Shown one piece after another: positions 8,373 through 22,400 of a DNA stretch of 64,000 bases. This stretch comes from Oscheius dolichura (Eukaryota; Nematoda; Chromadorea; Rhabditida; Rhabditidae): contig OW051496.1 of NCBI GenBank assembly GCA_932521035.1, positions 62,001 through 126,000 on the forward strand, given 5' to 3'. How positions within the stretch are numbered: the stretch's first letter is position 1; the number at the start of each line of letters is the position of its first letter. Position numbers and translations under genes: made by a program. The notes under the pieces were generated by a model that was given only the letters and a program-made list of their open reading frames with translations, had not been told where the DNA came from and did no database searches.

Positions 8373-11233
8373 TTGGGCTATAAAACGCTATTCGGTCAGC
8401 GAACCCTATTCTATCTTGGATTATTCGTACTCTACTCGTCGAGCTCTACAAGAAGAGTGGTCGAACGTTCTCCAATCATTAGGCTTTTATTCCGTACTGG
8501 CCTGTTCGAATTTCCCAAGAGATTTGTATTGGCTTACCCCCTATTTTTGGACTATAATAGTTTTTGGGCTATAAAACGCTATTCGGTCAGCGAACCCTAT
8601 TCTATCTTGGATTATTCGTACTCTACTCGTCGAGCTCTACAAGAAGAGTGGTCGAACGTTCTCCAATCATTAGGCTTTTATTCCGTACTGGCCTGTTCGA
8701 ATTTCCCAAGAGATTTGTATTGGCTTAAACCCTGGTCTATGATCTAGGAGCCATAACGTGGCTCAGAAGCGTCCCCCTGTGACGGGAGCTGGTTTTTTAG
8801 ACTCAGCTCGATGAGGCGGTTCGAATGAGTACAAACTCGGACCTCCTACCCTCTTTTCCAGAAACTGCCCCATATTACTGTACCTTTTTCTGGACTATAA
8901 TAGTTTTTGGGCTATAAAACGCTATTCGGTCAGCGAACCCTATTCGATCTTGGATTATTCGTACTCTACTCGTCGAGCTCTACAAGAAGAGTGGTCGAAC
9001 GTTCTCCAATCATTAGGCTTTTATTCCGTACTGGCCTGTTCGAATTTCCCAAGAGATTTGTATTGGCTTAAACCCTGGTCTATGATCTAGGAGCCATAAC
9101 GTGGCTCAGAAGCGTCCCCCTGTGACGGGAGCTGGTTTTTTAGACTCAGCTCGATGAGGCGGTTCGATTGAGTACAAATTCGGACCTCCTACCCTCTTTT
9201 CCAGAAACTGCCCCATATTACTGTACCTTTTTCTGGACTATAATAGTTTTTGGGCTATAAAACGCTATTCGGTCAGCGAACCCTATTCGATCTTGGATTA
9301 TTCGTACTCTACTCGTCGAGCTCTACAAGAAGAGTGGTCGAACGTTCTCCAATCATTAGGCTTTTATTCCGTACTGGCCTGTTCGAATTTCCCAAGAGAT
9401 TTGTATTGGCTTAAACCCTGGTCTATGATCTAGGAGCCATAACGTGGCTCAGAAGCGTCCCCCTGTGACGGGAGCTGGTTTTTTAGACTCAGCTCGATGA
9501 GGCGGTTCGAATGAGTACAAATTCGGACCTCCTACCCTCTTTTCCAGAAACTGCCCCATATTACTGTACCTTTTTCTGGACTATAATAGTTTTTGGGCTA
9601 TAAAACGCTATTCGGTCAGCGAACCCTATTCGATCTTGGATTATTCGTACTCTACTCGTCGAGCTCTACAAGAAGAGTGGTCGAACGTTCTCCAATCATT
9701 AGGCTTTTATTCCGTACTGGCCTGTTCGAATTTCCCAAGAGATTTGTATTGGCTTACCCCCTATTTTTGGACTATAATAGTTTTTGGGCTATAAAACGCT
9801 ATTCGGTCAGCGAACCCTATTCTATCTTGGATTATTCGTACTCTACTCGTCGAGCTCTACAAGAAGAGTGGTCGAACGTTCTCCAATCATTAGGCTTTTA
9901 TTCCGTACTGGCCTGTTCGAATTTCCCAAGAGATTTGTATTGGCTTACCCCCTATTTTTGGACTATAATAGTTTTTGGGCTATAAAACGCTATTCGGTCA
10001 GCGAACCCTATTCTATCTTGGATTATTCGTACTCTACTCGTCGAGCTCTACAAGAAGAGTGGTCGAACGTTCTCCAATCATTAGGCTTTTATTCCGTACT
10101 GGCCTGTTCGAATTTCCCAAGAGATTTGTATTGGCTTACCCCCTATTTTTGGACTATAATAGTTTTTGGGCTATAAAACGCTATTCGGTCAGCGAACCCT
10201 ATTCTATCTTGGATTATTCGTACTCTACTCGTCGAGCTCTACAAGAAGAGTGGTCGAACGTTCTCCAATCATTAGGCTTTTATTCCGTACTGGCCTGTTC
10301 GAATTTCCCAAGAGATTTGTATTGGCTTACCCCCTATTTTTGGACTATAATAGTTTTTGGGCTATAAAACGCTATTCGGTCAGCGAACCCTATTCTATCT
10401 TGGATTATTCGTACTCTACTCGTCGAGCTCTACAAGAAGAGTGGTCGAACGTTCTCCAATCATTAGGCTTTTATTCCGTACTGGCCTGTTCGAATTTCCC
10501 AAGAGATTTGTATTGGCTTAAACCCTGGTCTATGATCTAGGAGCCATAACGTGGCTCAGAAGCGTCCCCCTGTGACGGGAGCTGGTTTTTTAGACTCAGC
10601 TCGATGAGGCGGTTCGAATGAGTACAAATTCGGACCTCCTACCCTCTTTTCCAGAAACTGCCCCATATTACTGTACCTTTTTCTGGACTATAATAGTTTT
10701 TGGGCTATAAAACGCTATTCGGTCAGCGAACCCTATTCGATCTTGGATTATTCGTACTCTACTCGTCGAGCTCTACAAGAAGAGTGGTCGAACGTTCTCC
10801 AATCATTAGGCTTTTATTCCGTACTGGCCTGTTCGAATTTCCCAAGAGATTTGTATTGGCTTACCCCCTATTTTTGGACTATAATAGTTTTTGGGCTATA
10901 AAACGCTATTCGGTCAGCGAACCCTATTCTATCTTGGATTATTCGTACTCTACTCGTCGAGCTCTACAAGAAGAGTGGTCGAACGTTCTCCAATCATTAG
11001 GCTTTTATTCCGTACTGGCCTGTTCGAATTTCCCAAGAGATTTGTATTGGCTTAAACCCTGGTCTATGATCTAGGAGCCATAACGTGGCTCAGAAGCGTC
11101 CCCCTGTGACGGGAGCTGGTTTTTTAGACTCAGCTCGATGAGGCGGTTCGAATGAGTACAAATTCGGACCTCCTACCCTCTTTTCCAGAAACTGCCCCAT
11201 ATTACTGTACCTTTTTCTGGACTATAATAGTTT

Positions 11234-14200
11234 TTGGGCTATAAAACGCTATTCGGTCAGCGAACCCTATTCTATCTTGGATTATTCGTACTCTACTCGT
11301 CGAGCTCTACAAGAAGAGTGGTCGAACGTTCTCCAATCATTAGGCTTTTATTCCGTACTGGCCTGTTCGAATTTCCCAAGAGATTTGTATTGGCTTACCC
11401 CCTATTTTTGGACTATAATAGTTTTTGGGCTATAAAACGCTATTCGGTCAGCGAACCCTATTCTATCTTGGATTATTCGTACTCTACTCGTCGAGCTCTA
11501 CAAGAAGAGTGGTCGAACGTTCTCCAATCATTAGGCTTTTATTCCGTACTGGCCTGTTCGAATTTCCCAAGAGATTTGTATTGGCTTACCCCCTATTTTT
11601 GGACTATAATAGTTTTTGGGCTATAAAACGCTATTCGGTCAGCGAACCCTATTCTATCTTGGATTATTCGTACTCTACTCGTCGAGCTCTACAAGAAGAG
11701 TGGTCGAACGTTCTCCAATCATTAGGCTTTTATTCCGTACTGGCCTGTTCGAATTTCCCAAGAGATTTGTATTGGCTTAAACCCTGGTCTATGATCTAGG
11801 AGCCATAACGTGGCTCAGAAGCGTCCCCCTGTGACGGGAGCTGGTTTTTTAGACTCAGCTCGATGAGGCGGTTCGAATGAGTACAAATTCGGACCTCCTA
11901 CCCTCTTTTCCAGAAACTGCCCCATATTACTGTACCTTTTTCTGGACTATAATAGTTTTTGGGCTATAAAACGCTATTCGGTCAGCGAACCCTATTCTAT
12001 CTTGGATTATTCGTACTCTACTCGTCGAGCTCTACAAGAAGAGTGGTCGAACGTTCTCCAATCATTAGGCTTTTATTCCGTACTGGCCTGTTCGAATTTC
12101 CCAAGAGATTTGTATTGGCTTACCCCCTATTTTTGGACTATAATAGTTTTTGGGCTATAAAACGCTATTCGGTCAGCGAACCCTATTCTATCTTGGATTA
12201 TTCGTACTCTACTCGTCGAGCTCTACAAGAAGAGTGGTCGAACGTTCTCCAATCATTAGGCTTTTATTCCGTACTGGCCTGTTCGAATTTCCCAAGAGAT
12301 TTGTATTGGCTTACCCCCTATTTTTGGACTATAATAGTTTTTGGGCTATAAAACGCTATTCGGTCAGCGAACCCTATTCTATCTTGGATTATTCGTACTC
12401 TACTCGTCGAGCTCTACAAGAAGAGTGGTCGAACGTTCTCCAATCATTAGGCTTTTATTCCGTACTGGCCTGTTCGAATTTCCCAAGAGATTTGTATTGG
12501 CTTAAACCCTGGTCTATGATCTAGGAGCCATAACGTGGCTCAGAAGCGTCCCCCTGTGACGGGAGCTGGTTTTTTAGACTCAGCTCGATGAGGCGGTTCG
12601 AATGAGTACAAACTCGGACCTCCTACCCTCTTTTCCAGAAACTGCCCCATATTACTGTACCTTTTTCTGGACTATAATAGTTTTTGGGCTATAAAACGCT
12701 ATTCGGTCAGCGAACCCTATTCGATCTTGGATTATTCGTACTCTACTCGTCGAGCTCTACAAGAAGAGTGGTCGAACGTTCTCCAATCATTAGGCTTTTA
12801 TTCCGTACTGGCCTGTTCGAATTTCCCAAGAGATTTGTATTGGCTTAAACCCTGGTCTATGATCTAGGAGCCATAACGTGGCTCAGAAGCGTCCCCCTGT
12901 GACGGGAGCTGGTTTTTTAGACTCAGCTCGATGAGGCGGTTCGAATGAGTACAAATTCGGACCTCCTACCCTCTTTTCCAGAAACTGCCCCATATTACTG
13001 TACCTTTTTCTGGACTATAATAGTTTTTGGGCTATAAAACGCTATTCGGTCAGCGAACCCTATTCGATCTTGGATTATTCGTACTCTACTCGTCGAGCTC
13101 TACAAGAAGAGTGGTCGAACATTCTCCAATCATTAGGCTTTTATTCCGTACTGGCCTGTTCGAATTTCCCAAGAGATTTGTATTGGCTTACCCCCTATTT
13201 TTGGACTATAATAGTTTTTGGGCTATAAAACGCTATTCGGTCAGCGAACCCTATTCTATCTTGGATTATTCGTACTCTACTCGTCGAGCTCTACAAGAAG
13301 AGTGGTCGAACGTTCTCCAATCATTAGGCTTTTATTCCGTACTGGCCTGTTCGAATTTCCCAAGAGATTTGTATTGGCTTACCCCCTATTTTTGGACTAT
13401 AATAGTTTTTGGGCTATAAAACGCTATTCGGTCAGCGAACCCTATTCTATCTTGGATTATTCGTACTCTACTCGTCGAGCTCTACAAGAAGAGTGGTCGA
13501 ACGTTCTCCAATCATTAGGCTTTTATTCCGTACTGGCCTGTTCGAATTTCCCAAGAGATTTGTATTGGCTTAAACCCTGGTCTATGATCTAGGAGCCATA
13601 ACGTGGCTCAGAAGCGTCCCCCTGTGACGGGAGCTGGTTTTTAAGACTCAGCTCGATGAGGCGGTTCGAATGAGTACAAATTCGGACCTCCTACCCTCTT
13701 TTCCAGAAACTGCCCCATATTACTGTACCTTTTTCTGGACTATAATAGTTTTTGGGCTATAAAACGCTATTCGGTCAGCGAACCCTATTCTATCTTGGAT
13801 TATTCGTACTCTACTCGTCGAGCTCTACAAGAAGAGTGGTCGAACGTTCTCCAATCATTAGGCTTTTATTCCGTACTGGCCTGTTCGAATTTCCCAAGAG
13901 ATTTGTATTGGCTTACCCCCTATTTTTGGACTATAATAGTTTTTGGGCTATAAAACGCTATTCGGTCAGCGAACCCTATTCTATCTTGGATTATTCGTAC
14001 TCTACTCGTCGAGCTCTACAAGAAGAGTGGTCGAACGTTCTCCAATCATTAGGCTTTTATTCCGTACTGGCCTGTTCGAATTTCCCAAGAGATTTGTATT
14101 GGCTTACCCCCTATTTTTGGACTATAATAGTTTTTGGGCTATAAAACGCTATTCGGTCAGCGAACCCTATTCTATCTTGGATTATTCGTACTCTACTCGT

Positions 14201-17200
14201 CGAGCTCTACAAGAAGAGTGGTCGAACGTTCTCCAATCATTAGGCTTTTATTCCGTACTGGCCTGTTCGAATTTCCCAAGAGATTTGTATTGGCTTAAAC
14301 CCTGGTCTATGATCTAGGAGCCATAACGTGGCTCAGAAGCGTCCCCCTGTGACGGGAGCTGGTTTTTAAGACTCAGCTCGATGAGGCGGTTCGAATGAGT
14401 ACAAATTCGGACCTCCTACCCTCTTTTCCAGAAACTGCCCCATATTACTGTACCTTTTTCTGGACTATAATAGTTTTTGGGCTATAAAACGCTATTCGGT
14501 CAGCGAACCCTATTCTATCTTGGATTATTCGTACTCTACTCGTCGAGCTCTACAAGAAGAGTGGTCGAACGTTCTCCAATCATTAGGCTTTTATTCCGTA
14601 CTGGCCTGTTCGAATTTCCCAAGAGATTTGTATTGGCTTACCCCCTATTTTTGGACTATAATAGTTTTTGGGCTATAAAACGCTATTCGGTCAGCGAACC
14701 CTATTCTATCTTGGATTATTCGTACTCTACTCGTCGAGCTCTACAAGAAGAGTGGTCGAACGTTCTCCAATCATTAGGCTTTTATTCCGTACTGGCCTGT
14801 TCGAATTTCCCAAGAGATTTGTATTGGCTTACCCCCTATTTTTGGACTATAATAGTTTTTGGGCTATAAAACGCTATTCGGTCAGCGAACCCTATTCTAT
14901 CTTGGATTATTCGTACTCTACTCGTCGAGCTCTACAAGAAGAGTGGTCGAACGTTCTCCAATCATTAGGCTTTTATTCCGTACTGGCCTGTTCGAATTTC
15001 CCAAGAGATTTGTATTGGCTTAAACCCTGGTCTATGATCTAGGAGCCATAACGTGGCTCAGAAGCGTCCCCCTGTGACGGGAGCTAGTTTTTTAGACTCA
15101 GCTCGATGAGGCGGTTCGAATGAGTACAAATTCGGACCTCCTACCCTCTTTTCCAGAAACTGCCCCATATTACTGTACCTTTTTCTGGACTATAATAGTT
15201 TTTGGGCTATAAAACGCTATTCGGTCAGCGAACCCTATTCTATCTTGGATTATTCGTACTCTACTCGTCGAGCTCTACAAGAAGAGTGGTCGAACGTTCT
15301 CCAATCATTAGGCTTTTATTCCGTACTGGCCTGTTCGAATTTCCCAAGAGATTTGTATTGGCTTACCCCCTATTTTTGGACTATAATAGTTTTTGGGCTA
15401 TAAAACGCTATTCGGTCAGCGAACCCTATTCTATCTTGGATTATTCGTACTCTACTCGTCGAGCTCTACAAGAAGAGTGGTCGAACGTTCTCCAATCATT
15501 AGGCTTTTATTCCGTACTGGCCTGTTCGAATTTCCCAAGAGATTTGTATTGGCTTACCCCCTATTTTTGGACTATAATAGTTTTTGGGCTATAAAACGCT
15601 ATTCGGTCAGCGAACCCTATTCTATCTTGGATTATTCGTACTCTACTCGTCGAGCTCTACAAGAAGAGTGGTCGAACGTTCTCCAATCATTAGGCTTTTA
15701 TTCCGTACTGGCCTGTTCGAATTTCCCAAGAGATTTGTATTGGCTTAAACCCTGGTCTATGATCTAGGAGCCATAACGTGGCTCAGAAGCGTCCCCCTGT
15801 GACGGGAGCTGGTTTTTTAGACTCAGCTCGATGAGGCGGTTCGAATGAGTACAAACTCGGACCTCCTACCCTCTTTTCCAGAAACTGCCCCATATTACTG
15901 TACCTTTTTCTGGACTATAATAGTTTTTGGGCTATAAAACGCTATTCGGTCAGCGAACCCTATTCGATCTTGGATTATTCGTACTCTACTCGTCGAGCTC
16001 TACAAGAAGAGTGGTCGAACGTTCTCCAATCATTAGGCTTTTATTCCGTACTGGCCTGTTCGAATTTCCCAAGAGATTTGTATTGGCTTAAACCCTGGTC
16101 TATGATCTAGGAGCCATAACGTGGCTCAGAAGCGTCCCCCTGTGACGGGAGCTGGTTTTTTAGACTCAGCTCGATGAGGCGGTTCGAATGAGTACAAATT
16201 CGGACCTCCTACCCTCTTTTCCAGAAACTGCCCCATATTACTGTACCTTTTTCTGGACTATAATAGTTTTTGGGCTATAAAACGCTATTCGGTCAGCGAA
16301 CCCTATTCGATCTTGGATTATTCGTACTCTACTCGTCGAGCTCTACAAGAAGAGTGGTCGAACGTTCTCCAATCATTAGGCTTTTATTCCGTACTGGCCT
16401 GTTCGAATTTCCCAAGAGATTTGTATTGGCTTACCCCCTATTTTTGGACTATAATAGTTTTTGGGCTATAAAACGCTATTCGGTCAGCGAACCCTATTCT
16501 ATCTTGGATTATTCGTACTCTACTCGTCGAGCTCTACAAGAAGAGTGGTCGAACGTTCTCCAATCATTAGGCTTTTATTCCGTACTGGCCTGTTCGAATT
16601 TCCCAAGAGATTTGTATTGGCTTAAACCCTGGTCTATGATCTAGGAGCCATAACGTGGCTCAGAAGCGTCCCCCTGTGACGGGAGCTGGTTTTTTAGACT
16701 CAGCTCGATGAGGCGGTTCGAATGAGTACAAATTCGGACCTCCTACCCTCTTTTCCAGAAACTGCCCCATATTACTGTACCTTTTTCTGGACTATAATAG
16801 TTTTTGGGCTATAAAACGCTATTCGGTCAGCGAACCCTATTCTATCTTGGATTATTCGTACTCTACTCGTCGAGCTCTACAAGAAGAGTGGTCGAACGTT
16901 CTCCAATCATTAGGCTTTTATTCCGTACTGGCCTGTTCGAATTTCCCAAGAGATTTGTATTGGCTTACCCCCTATTTTTGGACTATAATAGTTTTTGGGC
17001 TATAAAACGCTATTCGGTCAGCGAACCCTATTCTATCTTGGATTATTCGTACTCTACTCGTCGAGCTCTACAAGAAGAGTGGTCGAACGTTCTCCAATCA
17101 TTAGGCTTTTATTCCGTACTGGCCTGTTCGAATTTCCCAAGAGATTTGTATTGGCTTACCCCCTATTTTTGGACTATAATAGTTTTTGGGCTATAAAACG

Positions 17201-18214
17201 CTATTCGGTCAGCGAACCCTATTCTATCTTGGATTATTCGTACTCTACTCGTCGAGCTCTACAAGAAGAGTGGTCGAACGTTCTCCAATCATTAGGCTTT
17301 TATTCCGTACTGGCCTGTTCGAATTTCCCAAGAGATTTGTATTGGCTTAAACCCTGGTCTATGATCTAGGAGCCATAACGTGGCTCAGAAGCGTCCCCCT
17401 GTGACGGGAGCTGGTTTTTTAGACTCAGCTCGATGAGGCGGTTCGAATGAGTACAAACTCGGACCTCCTACCCTCTTTTCCAGAAACTGCCCCATATTAC
17501 TGTACCTTTTTCTGGACTATAATAGTTTTTGGGCTATAAAACGCTATTCGGTCAGCGAACCCTATTCGATCTTGGATTATTCGTACTCTACTCGTCGAGC
17601 TCTACAAGAAGAGTGGTCGAACGTTCTCCAATCATTAGGCTTTTATTCCGTACTGGCCTGTTCGAATTTCCCAAGAGATTTGTATTGGCTTAAACCCTGG
17701 TCTATGATCTAGGAGCCATAACGTGGCTCAGAAGCGTCCCCCTGTGACGGGAGCTGGTTTTTTAGACTCAGCTCGATGAGGCGGTTCGAATGAGTACAAA
17801 TTCGGACCTCCTACCCTCTTTTCCAGAAACTGCCCCATATTACTGTACCTTTTTCTGGACTATAATAGTTTTTGGGCTATAAAACGCTATTCGGTCAGCG
17901 AACCCTATTCGATCTTGGATTATTCGTACTCTACTCGTCGAGCTCTACAAGAAGAGTGGTCGAACATTCTCCAATCATTAGGCTTTTATTCCGTACTGGC
18001 CTGTTCGAATTTCCCAAGAGATTTGTATTGGCTTAAACCCTGGTCTATGATCTAGGAGCCATAACGTGGCTCAGAAGCGTCCCCCTGTGACGGGAGCTGG
18101 TTTTTTAGACTCAGCTCGATGAGGCGGTTCGAATGAGTACAAATTCGGACCTCCTACCCTCTTTTCCAGAAACTGCCCCATATTACTGTACCTTTTTCTG
18201 GACTATAATAGTTT
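11234..18214 (+). repeat. Array region 3: 12 blocks dominated by S-S-L trimers of 725 bp
   Basis: Blocks start at 11234, 11959, 12684, 13027, 13752, 14477, 15202, 15927, 16270, 16804, 17529 and 17872. They hold 2, 2, 0, 2, 2, 2, 2, 0, 1, 2, 0 and 0 short units. Four trimers in a row fill 13027-15926. In several blocks even the first short unit carries T at +39, unlike most of the window where the first unit is G. The long unit at 17872 carries the +94 A marker usually found in a short unit. A private G to A is at 15086. Confidence 0.95.
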
Positions 18215-19473
18215 TTGGGCTATAAAACGCTATTCGGTCAGCGAACCCTATTCGATCTTGGATTATTCGTACTCTACTCGTCGAGCTCTACAAGAAGAGT
18301 GGTCGAACATTCTCCAATCATTAGGCTTTTATTCCGTACTGGCCTGTTCGAATTTCCCAAGAGATTTGTATTGGCTTACCCCCTATTTTTGGACTATAAT
18401 AGTTTTTGGGCTATAAAACGCTATTCGGTCAGCGAACCCTATTCTATCTTGGATTATTCGTACTCTACTCGTCGAGCTCTACAAGAAGAGTGGTCGAACG
18501 TTCTCCAATCATTAGGCTTTTATTCCGTACTGGCCTGTTCGAATTTCCCAAGAGATTTGTATTGGCTTAAACCCTGGTCTATGATCTAGGAGCCATAACG
18601 TGGCTTAGAAGCGTCCCCCTGTGACGGGAGCTGGTTTTTTAGACTCAGCTCGATGAGGCGGTTCGAATGAGTACAAATTCGGACCTCCTACCCTCTTTTC
18701 CAGAAACTGCCCCATATTACTGTACCTTTTTCTGGACTATAATAGTTTTTGGGCTATAAAACGCTATTCGGTCAGCGAACCCTATTCGATCTTGGATTAT
18801 TCGTACTCTACTCGTCGAGCTCTACAAGAAGAGTGGTCGAACGTTCTCCAATCATTAGGCTTTTATTCCGTACTGGCCTGTTCGAATTTCCCAAGAGATT
18901 TGTATTGGCTTACCCCCTATTTTTGGACTATAATAGTTTTTGGGCTATAAAACGCTATTCGGTCAGCGAACCCTATTCAATCTTGGATTATTCGTACTCT
19001 ACTCGTCGAGCTCTACAAGAAGAGTGGTCGAACGTTCTCCAATCATTAGGCTTTGATTCCGTACTGGCCTGTTCGAATTTCCCAAGAGATTTGTATTGGC
19101 TTACCCCCTATTTTTGGACTATAATAGTTTTTGGGCTATAAAACGCTATTCGGTCAGCGAACCCTATTCTATCTTGGATTATTCGTACTCTACTCGTCGA
19201 GCTCTACAAGAAGAGTGGTCGAACGTTCTCCAATCATTAGGCTTTTATTCCGTACTGGCCTGTTCGAATTTCCCAAGAGATTTGTATTGGCTTAAACCCT
19301 GGTCTATGATCTAGGAGCCATAACGTGGCTCAGAAGCGTCCCCCTGTGACGGGAGCTGGTTTTTAAGACTCAGCTCGATGAGGCGGTTCGAATGAGTACA
19401 AATTCGGACCTCCTACCCTCTTTTCCAGCAACTGCCCCATATTACTGTACCTTTTTCTGGACTATAATAGTTT
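18215..19473 (+). repeat. 1,259-bp higher-order module, copy 3
   Basis: It has the same order and markers, with a private T to G at 19055. This is the leftmost copy whose last long unit has C at +298 (19429). Confidence 0.9.
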
Positions 19474-22400
19474 TTGGGCTATAAAACGCTATTCGGTCAG
19501 CGAACCCTATTCGATCTTGGATTATTCGTACTCTACTCGTCGAGCTCTACAAGAAGAGTGGTCGAACGTTCTCCAATCATTAGGCTTTTATTCCGTACTG
19601 GCCTGTTCGAATTTCCCAAGAGATTTGTATTGGCTTACCCCCTATTTTTGGACTATAATAGTTTTTGGGCTATAAAACGCTATTCGGTCAGCGAACCCTA
19701 TTCGATCTTGGATTATTCGTACTCTACTCGTCGAGCTCTACAAGAAGAGTGGTCGAACGTTCTCCAATCATTAGGCTTTTATTCCGTACTGGCCTGTTCG
19801 AATTTCCCAAGAGATTTGTATTGGCTTACCCCCTATTTTTGGACTATAATAGTTTTTGGGCTATAAAACGCTATTCGGTCAGCGAACCCTATTCGATCTT
19901 GGATTTTTCGTACTCTACTCGTCGAGCTCTACAAGAAGAGTGGTCGAACGTTCTCCAATCATTAGGCTTTTATTCCGTACTGGCCTGTTCGAATTTCCCA
20001 AGAGATTTGTATTGGCTTAAACCCTGGTCTATGATCTAGGAGCCATAACGTGGCTCAGAAGCGTCCCCCTGTGACGGGAGCTGGTTTTTTAGACTCAGCT
20101 CGATGAGGCGGTTCGAATGAGTACAAATTCGGACCTCCTACCCTCTTTTCCAGAAACTGCCCCATATTACTGTACCTTTTTCTGGACTATAATAGTTTTT
20201 GGGCTATAAAACGCTATTCGGTCAGCGAACCCTATTCGATCTTGGATTATTCGTACTCTACTCGTCGAGCTCTACAAGAAGAGTGGTCGAACGTTCTCCA
20301 ATCATTAGGCTTTTATTCCGTACTGGCCTGTTCGAATTTCCCAAGAGATTTGTATTGGCTTACCCCCTATTTTTGGACTATAATAGTTTTTGGGCTATAA
20401 AACGCTATTCGGTCAGCGAACCCTATTCTATCTTGGATTATTCGTACTCTACTCGTCGAGCTCTACAAGAAGAGTGGTCGAACGTTCTCCAATCATTAGG
20501 CTTTTATTCCGTACTGGCCTGTTCGAATTTCCCAAGAGATTTGTATTGGCTTACCCCCTATTTTTGGACTATAATAGTTTTTGGGCTATAAAACGCTATT
20601 CGGTCAGCGAACCCTATTCTATCTTGGATTATTCGTACTCTACTCGTCGAGCTCTACAAGAAGAGTGGTCGAACGTTCTCCAATCATTAGGCTTTTATTC
20701 CGTACTGGCCTGTTCGAATTTCCCAAGAGATTTGTATTGGCTTACCCCCTATTTTTGGACTATAATAGTTTTTGGGCTATAAAACGCTATTCGGTCAGCG
20801 AACCCTATTCGATCTTGGATTATTCGTACTCTACTCGTCGAGCTCTACAAGAAGAGTGGTCGAACGTTCTCCAATCATTAGGCTTTTATTCCGTACTGGC
20901 CTGTTCGAATTTCCCAAGAGATTTGTATTGGCTTACCCCCTATTTTTGGACTATAATAGTTTTTGGGCTATAAAACGCTATTCGGTCAGCGAACCCTATT
21001 CTATCTTGGATTATTCGTACTCTACTCGTCGAGCTCTACAAGAAGAGTGGTCGAACGTTCTCCAATCATTAGGCTTTTATTCCGTACTGGCCTGTTCGAA
21101 TTTCCCAAGAGATTTGTATTGGCTTAAACCCTGGTCTATGATCTAGGAGCCATAACGTGGCTCAGAAGCGTCCCCCTGTGACGGGAGCTGGTTTTTTAGA
21201 CTCAGCTCGATGAGGCGGTTCGAATGAGTACAAATTCGGACCTCCTACCCTCTTTTCCAGAAACTGCCCCATATTACTGTACCTTTTTCTGGACTATAAT
21301 AGTTTTTGGGCTATAAAACGCTATTCGGTCAGCGAACCCTATTCGATCTTGGATTATTCGTACTCTACTCGTCGAGCTCTACAAGAAGAGTGGTCGAACG
21401 TTCTCCAATCATTAGGCTTTTATTCCGTACTGGCCTGTTCGAATTTCCCAAGAGATTTGTATTGGCTTACCCCCTATTTTTGGACTATAATAGTTTTTGG
21501 GCTATAAAACGCTATTCGGTCAGCGAACCCTATTCGATCTTGGATTATTCGTACTCTACTCGTCGAGCTCTACAGGAAGAGTGGTCGAACGTTCTCCAAT
21601 CATTAGGCTTTTATTCCGTACTGGCCTGTTCGAATTTCCCAAGAGATTTGTATTGGCTTACCCCCTATTTTTGGACTATAATAGTTTTTGGGCTATAAAA
21701 CGCTATTCGGTCGGCGAACCCTATTCGATCTTGGATTTTTCGTACTCTACTCGTCGAGCTCTACAAGAAGAGTGGTCGAACGTTCTCCAATCATTAGGCT
21801 TTTATTCCGTACTGGCCTGTTCGAATTTCCCAAGAGATTTGTATTGGCTTAAACCCTGGTCTATGATCTAGGAGCCATAACGTGGCTCAGAAGCGTCCCC
21901 CTGTGACGGGAGCTGGTTTTTTAGACTCAGCTCGATGAGGCGGTTCGAATGAGTACAAATTCGGACCTCCTACCCTCTTTTCCAGAAACTGCCCCATATT
22001 ACTGTACCTTTTTCTGGACTATAATAGTTTTTGGGCTATAAAACGCTATTCGGTCAGCGAACCCTATTCGATCTTGGATTATTCGTACTCTACTCGTCGA
22101 GCTCTACAAGAAGAGTGGTCGAACGTTCTCCAATCATTAGGCTTTTATTCCGTACTGGCCTGTTCGAATTTCCCAAGAGATTTGTATTGGCTTACCCCCT
22201 ATTTTTGGACTATAATAGTTTTTGGGCTATAAAACGCTATTCGGTCAGCGAACCCTATTCTATCTTGGATTATTCGTACTCTACTCGTCGAGCTCTACAA
22301 GAAGAGTGGTCGAACGTTCTCCAATCATTAGGCTTTTATTCCGTACTGGCCTGTTCGAATTTCCCAAGAGATTTGTATTGGCTTACCCCCTATTTTTGGA

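Larger units (their letters stand above)
6007..11233 (+). repeat. Array region 2: 8 blocks
   Basis: Blocks start at 6007, 7114, 7648, 8373, 8907, 9250, 9593 and 10700, with 4, 1, 2, 1, 0, 0, 4 and 1 short units. The four-short blocks at 6007 and 9593 have the same +39 pattern (first unit G, then T) and bracket a module that also appears at 2842-4977: 7114-9249 has the same length (2,136 bp) and unit order. Private substitutions are at 6087 (A to T) and 9168 (A to T, removing the L-tail ATG). Confidence 0.95.
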